A DNA stretch of 5,765 bases. It comes from DASRSS01 sp035656335 (GTDB taxonomy: Bacteria > Actinomycetota > Actinomycetes > Mycobacteriales > Jatrophihabitantaceae). Location of the stretch: NCBI GenBank assembly GCA_035656335.1, contig DASRSS010000075.1, positions 1 to 5,765 of the forward strand, read 5' to 3'. Position numbers and translations under genes: made by a program. The notes under the pieces were generated by a model. The model worked only from the letters and a program-made list of their open reading frames with translations. It had not been told where the DNA came from and ran no database searches. Positions 1-4,569 of the stretch are shown piece by piece. Numbering within the stretch: the first letter of the stretch is position 1; every line of letters begins with the position of its first letter.

Positions 1-288
1 GATCGACCGCACGCCGGTCGCGCTCGCCCCGGCGTCGAACGTCAGGGCCACGACGTGCCGCGTTGTCGGGTTCCGCACCCAGTCACGTCCAGCGAGCGCG
101 GTGGGAAGCTTCGGCGCCGGTGTCGACGCGCCGGCCACCGCTGCTGGTGACGTCGACGCCACACGTGATTCCGGCGGTGCTGCGGACGAGCTCGACCCGG
201 CCGGCTCGCCGGTCGCGCATCCGGTGGCGAGTAGGGCCAACGCGATCGCCGCGCCGGCTACCCAGCGAGGTAGCGATGACCGGCTCAC
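1..288 (-). CDS. Lipoprotein with polysaccharide deacetylase (NodB-like) domain, partial (C-terminus off the left edge)
   Basis: Only the first 96 codons lie in the window and the frame stays open to base 1. The start is GTG at 288-286, the only start codon after the in-frame stop at 345-343. Residues 1-24 form a lipoprotein signal peptide: Arg residues, a hydrophobic stretch (VAGAAIALALLATGC) and a lipobox-like ATGC, so Cys24 should be lipidated and the protein held on the outer face of the membrane. Residues 25-66 are a Ser/Ala/Pro-rich linker. Residues 79-87 read VVALTFDAG, which is motif 1 of the NodB/carbohydrate esterase 4 fold that removes acetyl groups from amino sugars in peptidoglycan or other glycans. 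The usual TFDDG has Ala86 in place of the second Asp, a metal ligand in classical members. The His motif (HxxxH) is outside the window, so activity cannot be judged. No convincing Shine-Dalgarno is seen. The substrate is unknown. Confidence 0.85.
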   Translation of the reverse strand, partial: MSRSSLPRWVAGAAIALALLATGCATGEPAGSSSSAAPPESRVASTSPAAVAGASTPAPKLPTALAGRDWVRNPTTRHVVALTFDAGASATGVRSI

Positions 289-377
289 CCCTGCAGCGTG
301 TGCCGATCGCGGCGGCGTCGCCCAGTGCCGAACGGCCCGCCGTCAGCCCCGCGTCCCGCAGTCCGCGGGGCGATCCC

Positions 378-396
378 GTAGCGCTGACGTTGCTAC
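378..396. promoter_or_regulatory. Possible second GntR operator upstream of the lipoprotein gene
   Basis: The plus strand reads GTAGC, nine bases, then GCTAC. On the minus strand it is GTAGCAACGTCAGCGCTAC. Its first ten bases match the 1012-1029 palindrome read on the same strand (GTAGCAATGT) at nine of ten positions, and both end in GCTAC. The spacer is one base longer here. It lies 90-108 bp upstream of the lipoprotein GTG, in the 202-bp gap 289-490, which otherwise shows no gene or clear promoter. The resemblance is visible in the sequence; binding by the GntR protein is inference. Confidence 0.4.
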
Positions 397-490
397 TTGC
401 ACCGCAACGAGATTCACCGTGGGAATGGATCTGGCTGCTCCCGCCGCGCTCTTCGCCCGATGTGGTGCAAACCGAGATCGGGCAGCAATA

Positions 491-1000
491 TCACTCCGTG
501 GCGTGGCAGGCCTCGGCCGCGAGCGGGGGGCCACCACCGGATGGCTCGGCCAGCGCAGCCGACGTGGTGCCCCACCAGTGCGAGGCCCGCACCTGTAGCG
601 GAATCCAGCCGGACGGCGGATTGGCGCAGTCGGTCACGGCAATGCGCACGATGATCCTCGCCGAAGCGCCGGAACGCACGTGTACGGGCAGCCCGCGCAC
701 GCCTTCGATGCGGAGCCCGGCTGTCGGTGTTGCGACCGAGGTCAGGCGGGCAGTCGTCCAGCCGGTGTTCGCGGCGGTCACGGTCTCGACGACGGTGACC
801 GGACCCGTGGTTGCGCTCCAACCGGTCGCGCTCAGCCGAGGACGGACCACACCGGACACGCCGGCAGCCCAGATCCCGACGATGAGCGCGATCGCCGCGA
901 CGGCGCTCACCGTCAGGGCGAGACGTCCGCTGCGGGTCAGGCGCCCGGCGCGCGGATCGAGCTGTGCCCAGACCTCGTCGCTGACCCACCCAGTCGCCAC
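491..1000 (-). CDS. Single-pass membrane protein with exported domain, unknown function
   Basis: This is a 169-residue protein that I cannot assign to a named family. Residues 1-25 are a short cytoplasmic tail (WVSDEVWAQLDPRAGRLTRSGR). Residues 27-51 form one hydrophobic helix. Residues 52-169 are a Thr/Val-rich, probably beta-rich domain that should face outside. Two cysteines in that domain, C125 and C165, could form a disulfide, and Trp pairs (WW at 142-143) stand out. The start is GTG at 1000-998, because an in-frame TGA lies three codons upstream and no other start fits. There is no Shine-Dalgarno. A TACATT hexamer ends 8 nt before the start, so a leaderless transcript is likely. It is divergent from the 1040 gene and shares its operator, suggesting joint control with the GntR gene. 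It lies upstream of the deacetylase lipoprotein with a 202-bp gap. Confidence 0.85.
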   Translation of the reverse strand: MATGWVSDEVWAQLDPRAGRLTRSGRLALTVSAVAAIALIVGIWAAGVSGVVRPRLSATGWSATTGPVTVVETVTAANTGWTTARLTSVATPTAGLRIEGVRGLPVHVRSGASARIIVRIAVTDCANPPSGWIPLQVRASHWWGTTSAALAEPSGGGPPLAAEACHATE

Positions 1001-1008
1001 GATTGCTC

Positions 1009-1014
1009 AATGTA
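1009..1014 (-). promoter_or_regulatory. Probable -10 box of the 491-1000 gene
   Basis: Read on the minus strand this is TACATT, followed by 8 nt and the GTG start at 1000. It mirrors the plus-strand -10 in the other arm. I see no recognisable -35, so the promoter may be weak or use another sigma factor. Confidence 0.45.
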
Positions 1015-1032
1015 GCAGCACATTGCTACATT
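1009..1032. promoter_or_regulatory. Palindromic operator in a divergent promoter
   Basis: The arms AATGTAGCA (1009-1017) and TGCTACATT (1024-1032) are perfect inverted copies around a 6-bp spacer (GCACAT). The outer GT...AC symmetry fits what GntR-superfamily regulators usually bind, and a GntR gene is the last gene of the rightward operon. The site fills most of the 39 bp between two divergent starts and overlaps a -10-like hexamer on each strand. Autorepression of both directions is therefore the simplest reading. A further TGCT at 1004-1007 lies 20 bp before the TGCT of the right arm and may be an extra half site. Confidence 0.75.
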
Positions 1033-1039
1033 CGCGATC

Positions 1040-1921
1040 ATGCCGATGGGATGGATCGTCGCGAGCGCGGTGCTGCTGGTCGGCGCCGTGTGCCTGCTCG
1101 ACCTGCTCGCGACGCCGTTCCAGCGGGTGAGCCGCGCGCGCCTCGAGAAGTTCGCGCGCCGGCAGTGTTTGCAGGTCAGCATCGACAACGGCCCGGTGGT
1201 GATCCGCTACCTGGCGACGACGCGACGCTGGCGCGGCAGCGGCCTTCTGGTCGGCGCGACGGCGACAGGGTTCTGGCCGCTGTTCGTGCAGTGGTTCTGG
1301 CCGGACGATGCGCCGAACCATTTGGGCGTCAACGGACTCGCCCTGTTTGCGGGCTGGTTCGCCGGCGCGGTCGTCGCGGAGTGGCGGGTCAGCACGGCGG
1401 CCGCGGGACGGCGCCGCGCCGCGGTCCTGGAGCCGAGGCGGCTGGCCGACTACGTCCCGCGCCCGTCCCGGGTCGTGCCTGTGGCAGCGTGGGTGGTGCT
1501 CGCGGCGTTCGAGCTGTTCGCGCTGGTGTTCGTCCTTGCGCGGCACGGTGATCGGCTCGCACCGGTACTCGGCTGGATCGCGCTCACGGCTGTGGCCGGC
1601 ACGTTGTTGGCCGTGGTCGGGCGCCAGGTTCTCGTCCGCCCGCAGCGCTACCGGGCCGCGGACCAGATCGCCGCCGACGACGCGATCCGCAGCAGGTCCC
1701 TGCACGTGCTGGCCGGCTCGGCACTGGCGATCGCCGGTTACCTGTCCGTCGGCGTGGCAGAGACACTCGCGACCCACTCGGCCGCGTGGAGCGAGAACCT
1801 CGCCGTCCTGATCGCGGTTATCGGTGGAATCCTCGTACCGATAGTGGGTTTCAACGTCGCGACGGCGCCCACACCGCCGATCCGGCGACGTATGCCATTG
1901 CTCGAAGGACGTCCGGCGTGA
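1040..1921 (+). CDS. Polytopic membrane protein of unknown function, operon partner of GntR
   Basis: This 293-residue protein belongs to no family I can name. Hydrophobic segments lie near residues 4-25, 67-86, 95-115, 146-166, 172-191, 220-240 and 250-274, giving about seven membrane helices. A charged loop (about 28-66) between the first two contains LATTRRWRG, and a basic loop (about 116-145) follows the third. No ATPase, transporter signature or catalytic motif is visible. ATG 1040 is chosen because a -10-like TACATT ends 7 nt before it and there is no Shine-Dalgarno, so the message is probably leaderless. ATG 1046 is an alternative. The stop TGA (1919-1921) overlaps the GTG of the GntR gene, so the two are translationally coupled. 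Membrane proteins paired with YtrA-like GntR regulators are usually their regulatory targets, often with an ABC ATPase, which is absent here. Confidence 0.88.
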   Translation: MPMGWIVASAVLLVGAVCLLDLLATPFQRVSRARLEKFARRQCLQVSIDNGPVVIRYLATTRRWRGSGLLVGATATGFWPLFVQWFWPDDAPNHLGVNGLALFAGWFAGAVVAEWRVSTAAAGRRRAAVLEPRRLADYVPRPSRVVPVAAWVVLAAFELFALVFVLARHGDRLAPVLGWIALTAVAGTLLAVVGRQVLVRPQRYRAADQIAADDAIRSRSLHVLAGSALAIAGYLSVGVAETLATHSAAWSENLAVLIAVIGGILVPIVGFNVATAPTPPIRRRMPLLEGRPA

Positions 1922-2298
1922 TCGAGGTTGACGCCGCCAGTCCCGTCCCGCCGTACGAACAGGTGCGAGCGCAGGTGGCCGCGCTCATCGAGTCCGGCGA
2001 GCTGATCGAGGGCGCCCGGCTACCGGCGATCCGCCAGCTGGCCGGCGATCTCGGGCTGGCCCCGGGGACGGTCGCGCGGGCGTACCGCGAACTCGAGGCG
2101 GCCGGCCTGGTCGTCAGCCGCGTACGGCACGGGACGACGGTTGCTGCGCGAGCACGTCCGACTGCGGCACAGTCCCGGGCCCGGCTGGCCGAGGCCGCGC
2201 GTGCGTACGCGGCCGTGACGCGGACGCTGGGGCTGACGCGGGACCAGGCGATCGCCGCGTTCGAGCGGGAACTTCCGCCCGCTTCCCCCACGGTGTGA
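1918..2298 (+). CDS. GntR-family transcriptional regulator, YtrA-like short form
   Basis: This is a 126-residue DNA-binding protein. Residues 9-75 form the GntR winged helix: PPYEQVRAQVAALIESGEL, then LPAIRQLAGDLGLAPGTVARAYRELEAAGLV and the wing RHGTTV. The C-terminal part (about 80-126) is a short helical segment. That is far smaller than the FadR, HutC or MocR effector domains, so this is the YtrA type, which probably dimerises through those helices. GTG 1918 is preferred: it has GAAGGA (1904-1909) at an 8-nt spacing, overlaps the preceding stop as GTGA, and places the conserved PPYEQ at the usual distance from the N-terminus. It likely represses its own operon and the divergent gene through the palindrome at 1009-1032. 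The signal sensed is not apparent. Confidence 0.92.
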   Translation: MIEVDAASPVPPYEQVRAQVAALIESGELIEGARLPAIRQLAGDLGLAPGTVARAYRELEAAGLVVSRVRHGTTVAARARPTAAQSRARLAEAARAYAAVTRTLGLTRDQAIAAFERELPPASPTV

Positions 2299-2323
2299 CC
2301 AGATTTCGCGCCGGATTCTGGTC
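2297..2323 (+). terminator. Hairpin at the end of the GntR gene, probable terminator
   Basis: GACCAGA (2297-2303) and TCTGGTC (2317-2323) are perfect inverted copies. After a T-T mismatch, TTC/GGA inside can extend the stem, closing a 5-nt loop. It begins within the GntR stop codon. There is no T tract, as is common for actinobacterial terminators. It would separate the GntR operon from mqnP. Confidence 0.5.
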
Positions 2324-2351
2324 GGCCGATGGGGGGAGGGGGTGGGTGCGG

Positions 2352-2357
2352 CAGACT
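2352..2357 (+). promoter_or_regulatory. Possible -10 box for a leaderless mqnP transcript
   Basis: CAGACT matches the -10 consensus at its A2, A4 and T6 positions and lies exactly 7 nt before GTG 2365. No -35 is recognisable; that region is a G-rich tract (2331-2346). This is weak evidence, used mainly to explain a start without a Shine-Dalgarno. Confidence 0.3.
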
Positions 2358-2364
2358 TGTTCCC

Positions 2365-3282
2365 GTGACGGCCACTCGTAAGCAGCAGGATCAGCCTTCC
2401 GAGGCCGAGCGCAGCCGGGTCCGCAAGTTCCTGTCCCTGGTCATGATCGAGCACTCGGTGTTCGCGCTGCCGTTCGCGTACATCGCCGCGCTCACCGCGA
2501 TGTGGACGCAGACCCGCTCCGTGCATTGGGTGCAGCTGGTCCTGATCACGGTCGCGATGGTGTCCGCGCGGACGGTCGCGATGAGCGCGAACCGCATCCT
2601 GGACCGTGGCTTCGACGCCCTGAACCCCCGTACCGCTAAGCGGGAACTGGTCACCGGCGAGCTGACCGTCCGATCCGCCTGGGTGGGCACGGCCGTCGCC
2701 ACCGTGATCTTCCTCGGCAGCGCCGCCGCGTTGTCGTGGCTGTGCCTGGCGCTGGCGCCGATCGCGATCGCGTTGCTTGTCCTGTACTCGTACGGCAAGC
2801 GGTTCACCGACTTCCCGCAGGCGCTGCTCGCGCTTGCGCAGTTCATCGCGCCGCTCGGTGTGTGGATCGCGGTGACGAACAGCGCGCCGTCCGCGGCGAT
2901 CGGGCTGGGCGTCGCGGTGGGCACCTGGATCGGCGGCTTCGACCTGATCTACTCGTGCCAGGACGCCGAGATTGACCGGCAGATCGGGTCCCGTTCGTTC
3001 CCGGCCCGCTTCGGCATCGCGGCCGCGCTGCGCACCTCGTCCGTCGTGCACGTCGTGACCGTCGCCGCGTTCGCCTGGTTCGGCGCGGCGGCCGGGCTCG
3101 GTTGGCTGTGGTGGCTGGGCGTCGCGCTGACGGCGGCCGTCCTCGTGTACGAGCACGCGATCGTCCGCCCGCACGACCTGTCCCGCGTGAACCGCGCGTT
3201 CTTCACCGCCAACGGCGTGATCGGCATCGGACTGTTCGGGTTCGCACTCGCCGACCTGGTCGTCCAGGGACTGGGCGCATGA
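2365..3282 (+). CDS. mqnP: UbiA-family prenyltransferase, menaquinone biosynthesis type (MqnP)
   Basis: This 305-residue integral membrane enzyme would transfer a polyprenyl chain from polyprenyl diphosphate onto the dihydroxynaphthoate ring in late menaquinone synthesis by the futalosine route. Both Asp motifs of the UbiA superfamily are present: NRILDRGFD (NxxxDxxxD, residues 76-84) and DAEID (DxxxD, residues 200-204), which bind Mg2+ and diphosphate. The stretch LNPRTAKRELVTGEL after motif 1 is typical of the 4-hydroxybenzoate/MqnP branch rather than MenA. About eight hydrophobic segments follow a charged N-terminus. GTG 2365 is preferred to the in-frame ATG 2329, which would add a Gly-rich tail (MGGGGGCGRLVP) and has no ribosome site. 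Its stop overlaps the ATG of the mini-ORF at 3279, and ubiX lies downstream. The MqnP assignment rather than another UbiA rests on motif style and neighbours; the early mqn genes are not in the window. Confidence 0.9.
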   Translation: MTATRKQQDQPSEAERSRVRKFLSLVMIEHSVFALPFAYIAALTAMWTQTRSVHWVQLVLITVAMVSARTVAMSANRILDRGFDALNPRTAKRELVTGELTVRSAWVGTAVATVIFLGSAAALSWLCLALAPIAIALLVLYSYGKRFTDFPQALLALAQFIAPLGVWIAVTNSAPSAAIGLGVAVGTWIGGFDLIYSCQDAEIDRQIGSRSFPARFGIAAALRTSSVVHVVTVAAFAWFGAAAGLGWLWWLGVALTAAVLVYEHAIVRPHDLSRVNRAFFTANGVIGIGLFGFALADLVVQGLGA

Positions 3283-3353
3283 ACACCTCACTTTCCACCT
3301 TTCAGCGGGATTTTTGGAGCGGATTAGGCCCGCTGAAAGGTGGAAAGCGGTGA
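3279..3353 (+). CDS. 24-codon mini-ORF linking mqnP to ubiX, possible leader peptide
   Basis: ATG 3279 overlaps the mqnP stop as ATGA, and the TGA at 3351-3353 overlaps the ubiX GTG as GTGA. AGGGA (3266-3270) lies 8 nt before the ATG, a fair ribosome site. The peptide begins MNTSLSTFQRDFW, continues SGLGPL and ends KGGKR. It has no signal peptide, and I know of no relative. Its codons cover the entire 3291-3347 hairpin, so translating it would melt the stem that hides the ubiX ribosome site. It contains a TTA leucine codon (3324-3326) in the loop, the only TTA leucine codon I noticed in the window's genes. Only about 13 of 23 sense codons after ATG end in G or C, far below the neighbouring genes. 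The sequence may therefore be selected as RNA structure rather than for the peptide, and its translation is unproven. Confidence 0.45.
   Translation: MNTSLSTFQRDFWSGLGPLKGGKR
3291..3347 (+). promoter_or_regulatory. Perfect 19-bp RNA hairpin covering the ubiX ribosome-binding site
   Basis: The left arm CTTTCCACCTTTCAGCGGG (3291-3309) is the exact reverse complement of 3329-3347, with a 19-nt loop between (3310-3328). The right arm holds AAAGGTGG (3336-3343), the Shine-Dalgarno of ubiX. The left arm pairs it with CCACCTTT (3295-3302), which resembles the 16S rRNA 3' end sequence CCUCCUUU. If the hairpin forms, ribosomes could reach the ubiX start only when it is opened, for example by translation through it from mqnP or the mini-ORF. 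The element is clearly less GC-rich than its surroundings. It lacks the T tract after the stem expected of a classical terminator. Alternatives are a DNA operator or a dispersed palindromic repeat. Confidence 0.7.
3337..3343 (+). promoter_or_regulatory. Shine-Dalgarno of ubiX, inside the hairpin
   Basis: AAGGTGG differs from AAGGAGG at one base and sits 6 nt before GTG 3350, which fixes that start for ubiX. All seven bases lie in the right arm of the hairpin and would be paired when it is folded. Confidence 0.7.
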
Positions 3354-4075
3354 GGACGCCCTGGGTGGTCGGGGTGTCCGGGGCTTCCGGCACGCCGTAT
3401 GCGCGCGCGGTGCTCGGCAGCCTGCTGGACGCGCACCAGCCCGTCGACCTGATCGTGTCCCGGGCGGCGCGGCTGACGATCCTGGACGAGACCGGGCTGA
3501 GCTTCCGCGACGCGCACTGGCAGCAGGACCTCGCCGACTGGCTCGGCCGCGACGTCCGCGCCGCGAGCACGCCCGACGCCGGCGCGTCCGAGGCAGACAG
3601 GCCCGACGGCGGGACGGCCGAGGGGAACACCTCCGACGCCCGGACGACCGATGAGCCCGGCGGCGACGTCCGGTACTGGGCCGCGGGCGACCTGGCCGCC
3701 GGACCGTCCTCTGGCTCCTACCGGACGCGCGGCATGGTGGTCGTCCCCGCCTCCACGGCCGCGGTCGCCGGCATCGCGATCGGGCTGAGCAAGGACCTGC
3801 TGCAACGCGCCGCCGACGTCACGCTCAAGGAGCGCCGCCCCCTGGTGATCGTTCCGCGCGAGACGCCGTACACCCGCGCCACCCTGCAGCACCTGCTCGA
3901 GCTGCACGACGCGGGCGCGACCGTGCTGCCGGCCAGCCCGGGCTTCTACAGCGCGCCGAAGGACCTCCAGCAGCTCGTCGACTTCGTCGCGGCGAAGGTC
4001 CTGGACGCGATCGACGTCGAGCACGACCTGATCACCCGCTGGACCGGCGAGCTCGGCGCGGCCCGCGACAGGTAG
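3350..4075 (+). CDS. ubiX: UbiX-family flavin prenyltransferase with a low-complexity insert
   Basis: This 241-residue enzyme would join dimethylallyl phosphate to reduced FMN to make prenyl-FMN, the cofactor of UbiD-type decarboxylases. Visible signatures are GVSGASG (residues 8-14, FMN phosphate loop), MVVVPAS (129-135), LLQRAADVTLKERRPLVIVPRETP (150-173), PASPGFY (194-200) and the C-terminal DFVAAKVLD. By spacing, K160, E171 and Y200 match the catalytic Lys, Glu and Tyr of known UbiX, while K216 stands where the Pseudomonas enzyme has Arg185 (aligned from memory). The usual length is about 190-210 residues. The excess is an Asp/Gly/Thr/Ala-rich stretch at about 71-106. GTG 3350 has the Shine-Dalgarno at 3337-3343; an in-frame TTG at 3314 would start inside the hairpin loop. 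Next to mqnP it most likely serves the UbiD-like decarboxylase of menaquinone synthesis (MqnL), not seen here. Confidence 0.93.
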   Translation: MRTPWVVGVSGASGTPYARAVLGSLLDAHQPVDLIVSRAARLTILDETGLSFRDAHWQQDLADWLGRDVRAASTPDAGASEADRPDGGTAEGNTSDARTTDEPGGDVRYWAAGDLAAGPSSGSYRTRGMVVVPASTAAVAGIAIGLSKDLLQRAADVTLKERRPLVIVPRETPYTRATLQHLLELHDAGATVLPASPGFYSAPKDLQQLVDFVAAKVLDAIDVEHDLITRWTGELGAARDR

Positions 4076-4078
4076 CGT
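4073..4078 (+). promoter_or_regulatory. Possible -10 box for a leaderless Lrp/AsnC transcript
   Basis: TAGCGT fits the TAnnnT pattern, includes the ubiX stop codon and ends 8 nt before GTG 4087. No Shine-Dalgarno is evident there, so the regulator may have its own leaderless transcript besides read-through from ubiX. No -35 was found. Confidence 0.35.
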
Positions 4079-4086
4079 CCAGGTAC

Positions 4087-4551
4087 GTGGACGCCGTCGA
4101 CCGCCAGCTGCTGGACGCGCTGCGCGCGAACGCCCGCGCAACCTACGCCGAGCTGGCACGGGTGGTCGGACTCAGCGCGCCCGCCGTCCACGAACGCGTC
4201 GCCAAGCTCGAATCCGGCGGTGTGATCACCGGCTACCACGCGGCGATCGCACCGGAGTCGCTCGGCTACGCGATGAACGCGCTCGTCGGCATCTTCATGT
4301 CCGACGGCGCCGACAGCGACGAGGTCGCCGCGCAGCTGGCCGCGCTTCCCGCCGTCGAGCACTGCTGGTTCGTCGCCGGCGAGGAGACGTTCGTCGTCAA
4401 GGTGCGGGTGCCGGACGTGCACGGCCTGGAAGCCGCGATCCGCGCGCTCAACGGGATGCGCGGGGTGGCCCGCACGCGCACGTCCGTCGTGCTGTCGACG
4501 AAGTTCGAGGACCGCGTGCAGGTCACCGAAGCCGCCGACGCTGACCAGTAG
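4087..4551 (+). CDS. Lrp/AsnC-family transcriptional regulator
   Basis: This 154-residue protein has the full Lrp/AsnC plan. Residues 1-60 are the N-terminal helix-turn-helix: VDRQLLDALRANARATYAEL, then ARVVGLSAPAVHERVAKLE, GGVITGY. Residues 68-143 are the RAM/ligand-binding domain, with ALVGIFM, VEHCWFVAGEETFVVKVRV and RTRTSVVLST. The family's usual GxxD element reads GEET here, so the acidic residue is shifted. Such proteins assemble as dimers to octamers and respond to amino acids or other small molecules; the ligand here is unknown. The start is GTG 4087, 11 bp after the ubiX stop, without a clear ribosome site. As I recall, an AsnC-type regulator also lies beside the late futalosine-pathway genes in Streptomyces. 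Control of the mqnP-ubiX operon or of itself is therefore a reasonable inference. Confidence 0.93.
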   Translation: MDAVDRQLLDALRANARATYAELARVVGLSAPAVHERVAKLESGGVITGYHAAIAPESLGYAMNALVGIFMSDGADSDEVAAQLAALPAVEHCWFVAGEETFVVKVRVPDVHGLEAAIRALNGMRGVARTRTSVVLSTKFEDRVQVTEAADADQ

Positions 4552-4569
4552 CACCGGGCCGGCGAAGAG

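Larger units (their letters stand above)
1003..1032 (+). promoter_or_regulatory. Probable leaderless promoter of the membrane protein/GntR operon
   Basis: TACATT at 1027-1032 resembles a -10 box and is followed by 7 nt and then ATG 1040, so transcription would begin at or next to the start codon. TTGCTC at 1003-1008 is a weak -35 with an 18-bp spacer. The -10 lies inside the right arm of the palindrome. Confidence 0.5.

Noticed and set aside
343..537. Small minus-strand frame (64 codons) between the anchored protein and the lipoprotein
   Set aside because: It overlaps the end of the 491-1000 gene, has an Arg/Ala-rich translation with no signal or motif, and no ribosome site was seen. The gap 289-490 is better read as regulatory.
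63..1130. Long plus-strand open frame (355 codons) over the left genes
   Set aside because: Its translation is Arg/Ser/Pro-rich with no recognisable domain. It opposes the lipoprotein and the anchored membrane protein, runs through the divergent promoter and into the 1040 gene. Long antisense frames are expected at this GC content.
2329..2364. Upstream ATG 2329 as the mqnP start
   Set aside because: It would add a Gly-rich tail not typical of UbiA proteins and lacks a ribosome site. GTG 2365 fits a leaderless start and the family's N-terminus.
3291..3347. The mqnP-ubiX hairpin as an ordinary intrinsic terminator
   Set aside because: It lies inside an apparent operon, its right arm is the ubiX ribosome site, and no T tract follows the stem. 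The TTTTT at 3311-3315 is in the loop.
2020..3630. Minus-strand open frame of 536 codons opposite GntR, mqnP and ubiX
   Set aside because: Arg/Gln/Asp-rich low-complexity translation with no domain, fully opposite three convincing genes. It is an antisense artefact of GC-rich codons.
3302..4159. Minus-strand open frame of 285 codons opposite ubiX
   Set aside because: Repetitive Arg/Gly/Ala translation opposite a clear UbiX protein, with no motif of its own.
4552..4569. Bidirectional terminator between the convergent Lrp/AsnC and LuxR genes
   Set aside because: The gap is only 18 bp and I see no inverted repeat long enough to form a stable hairpin.
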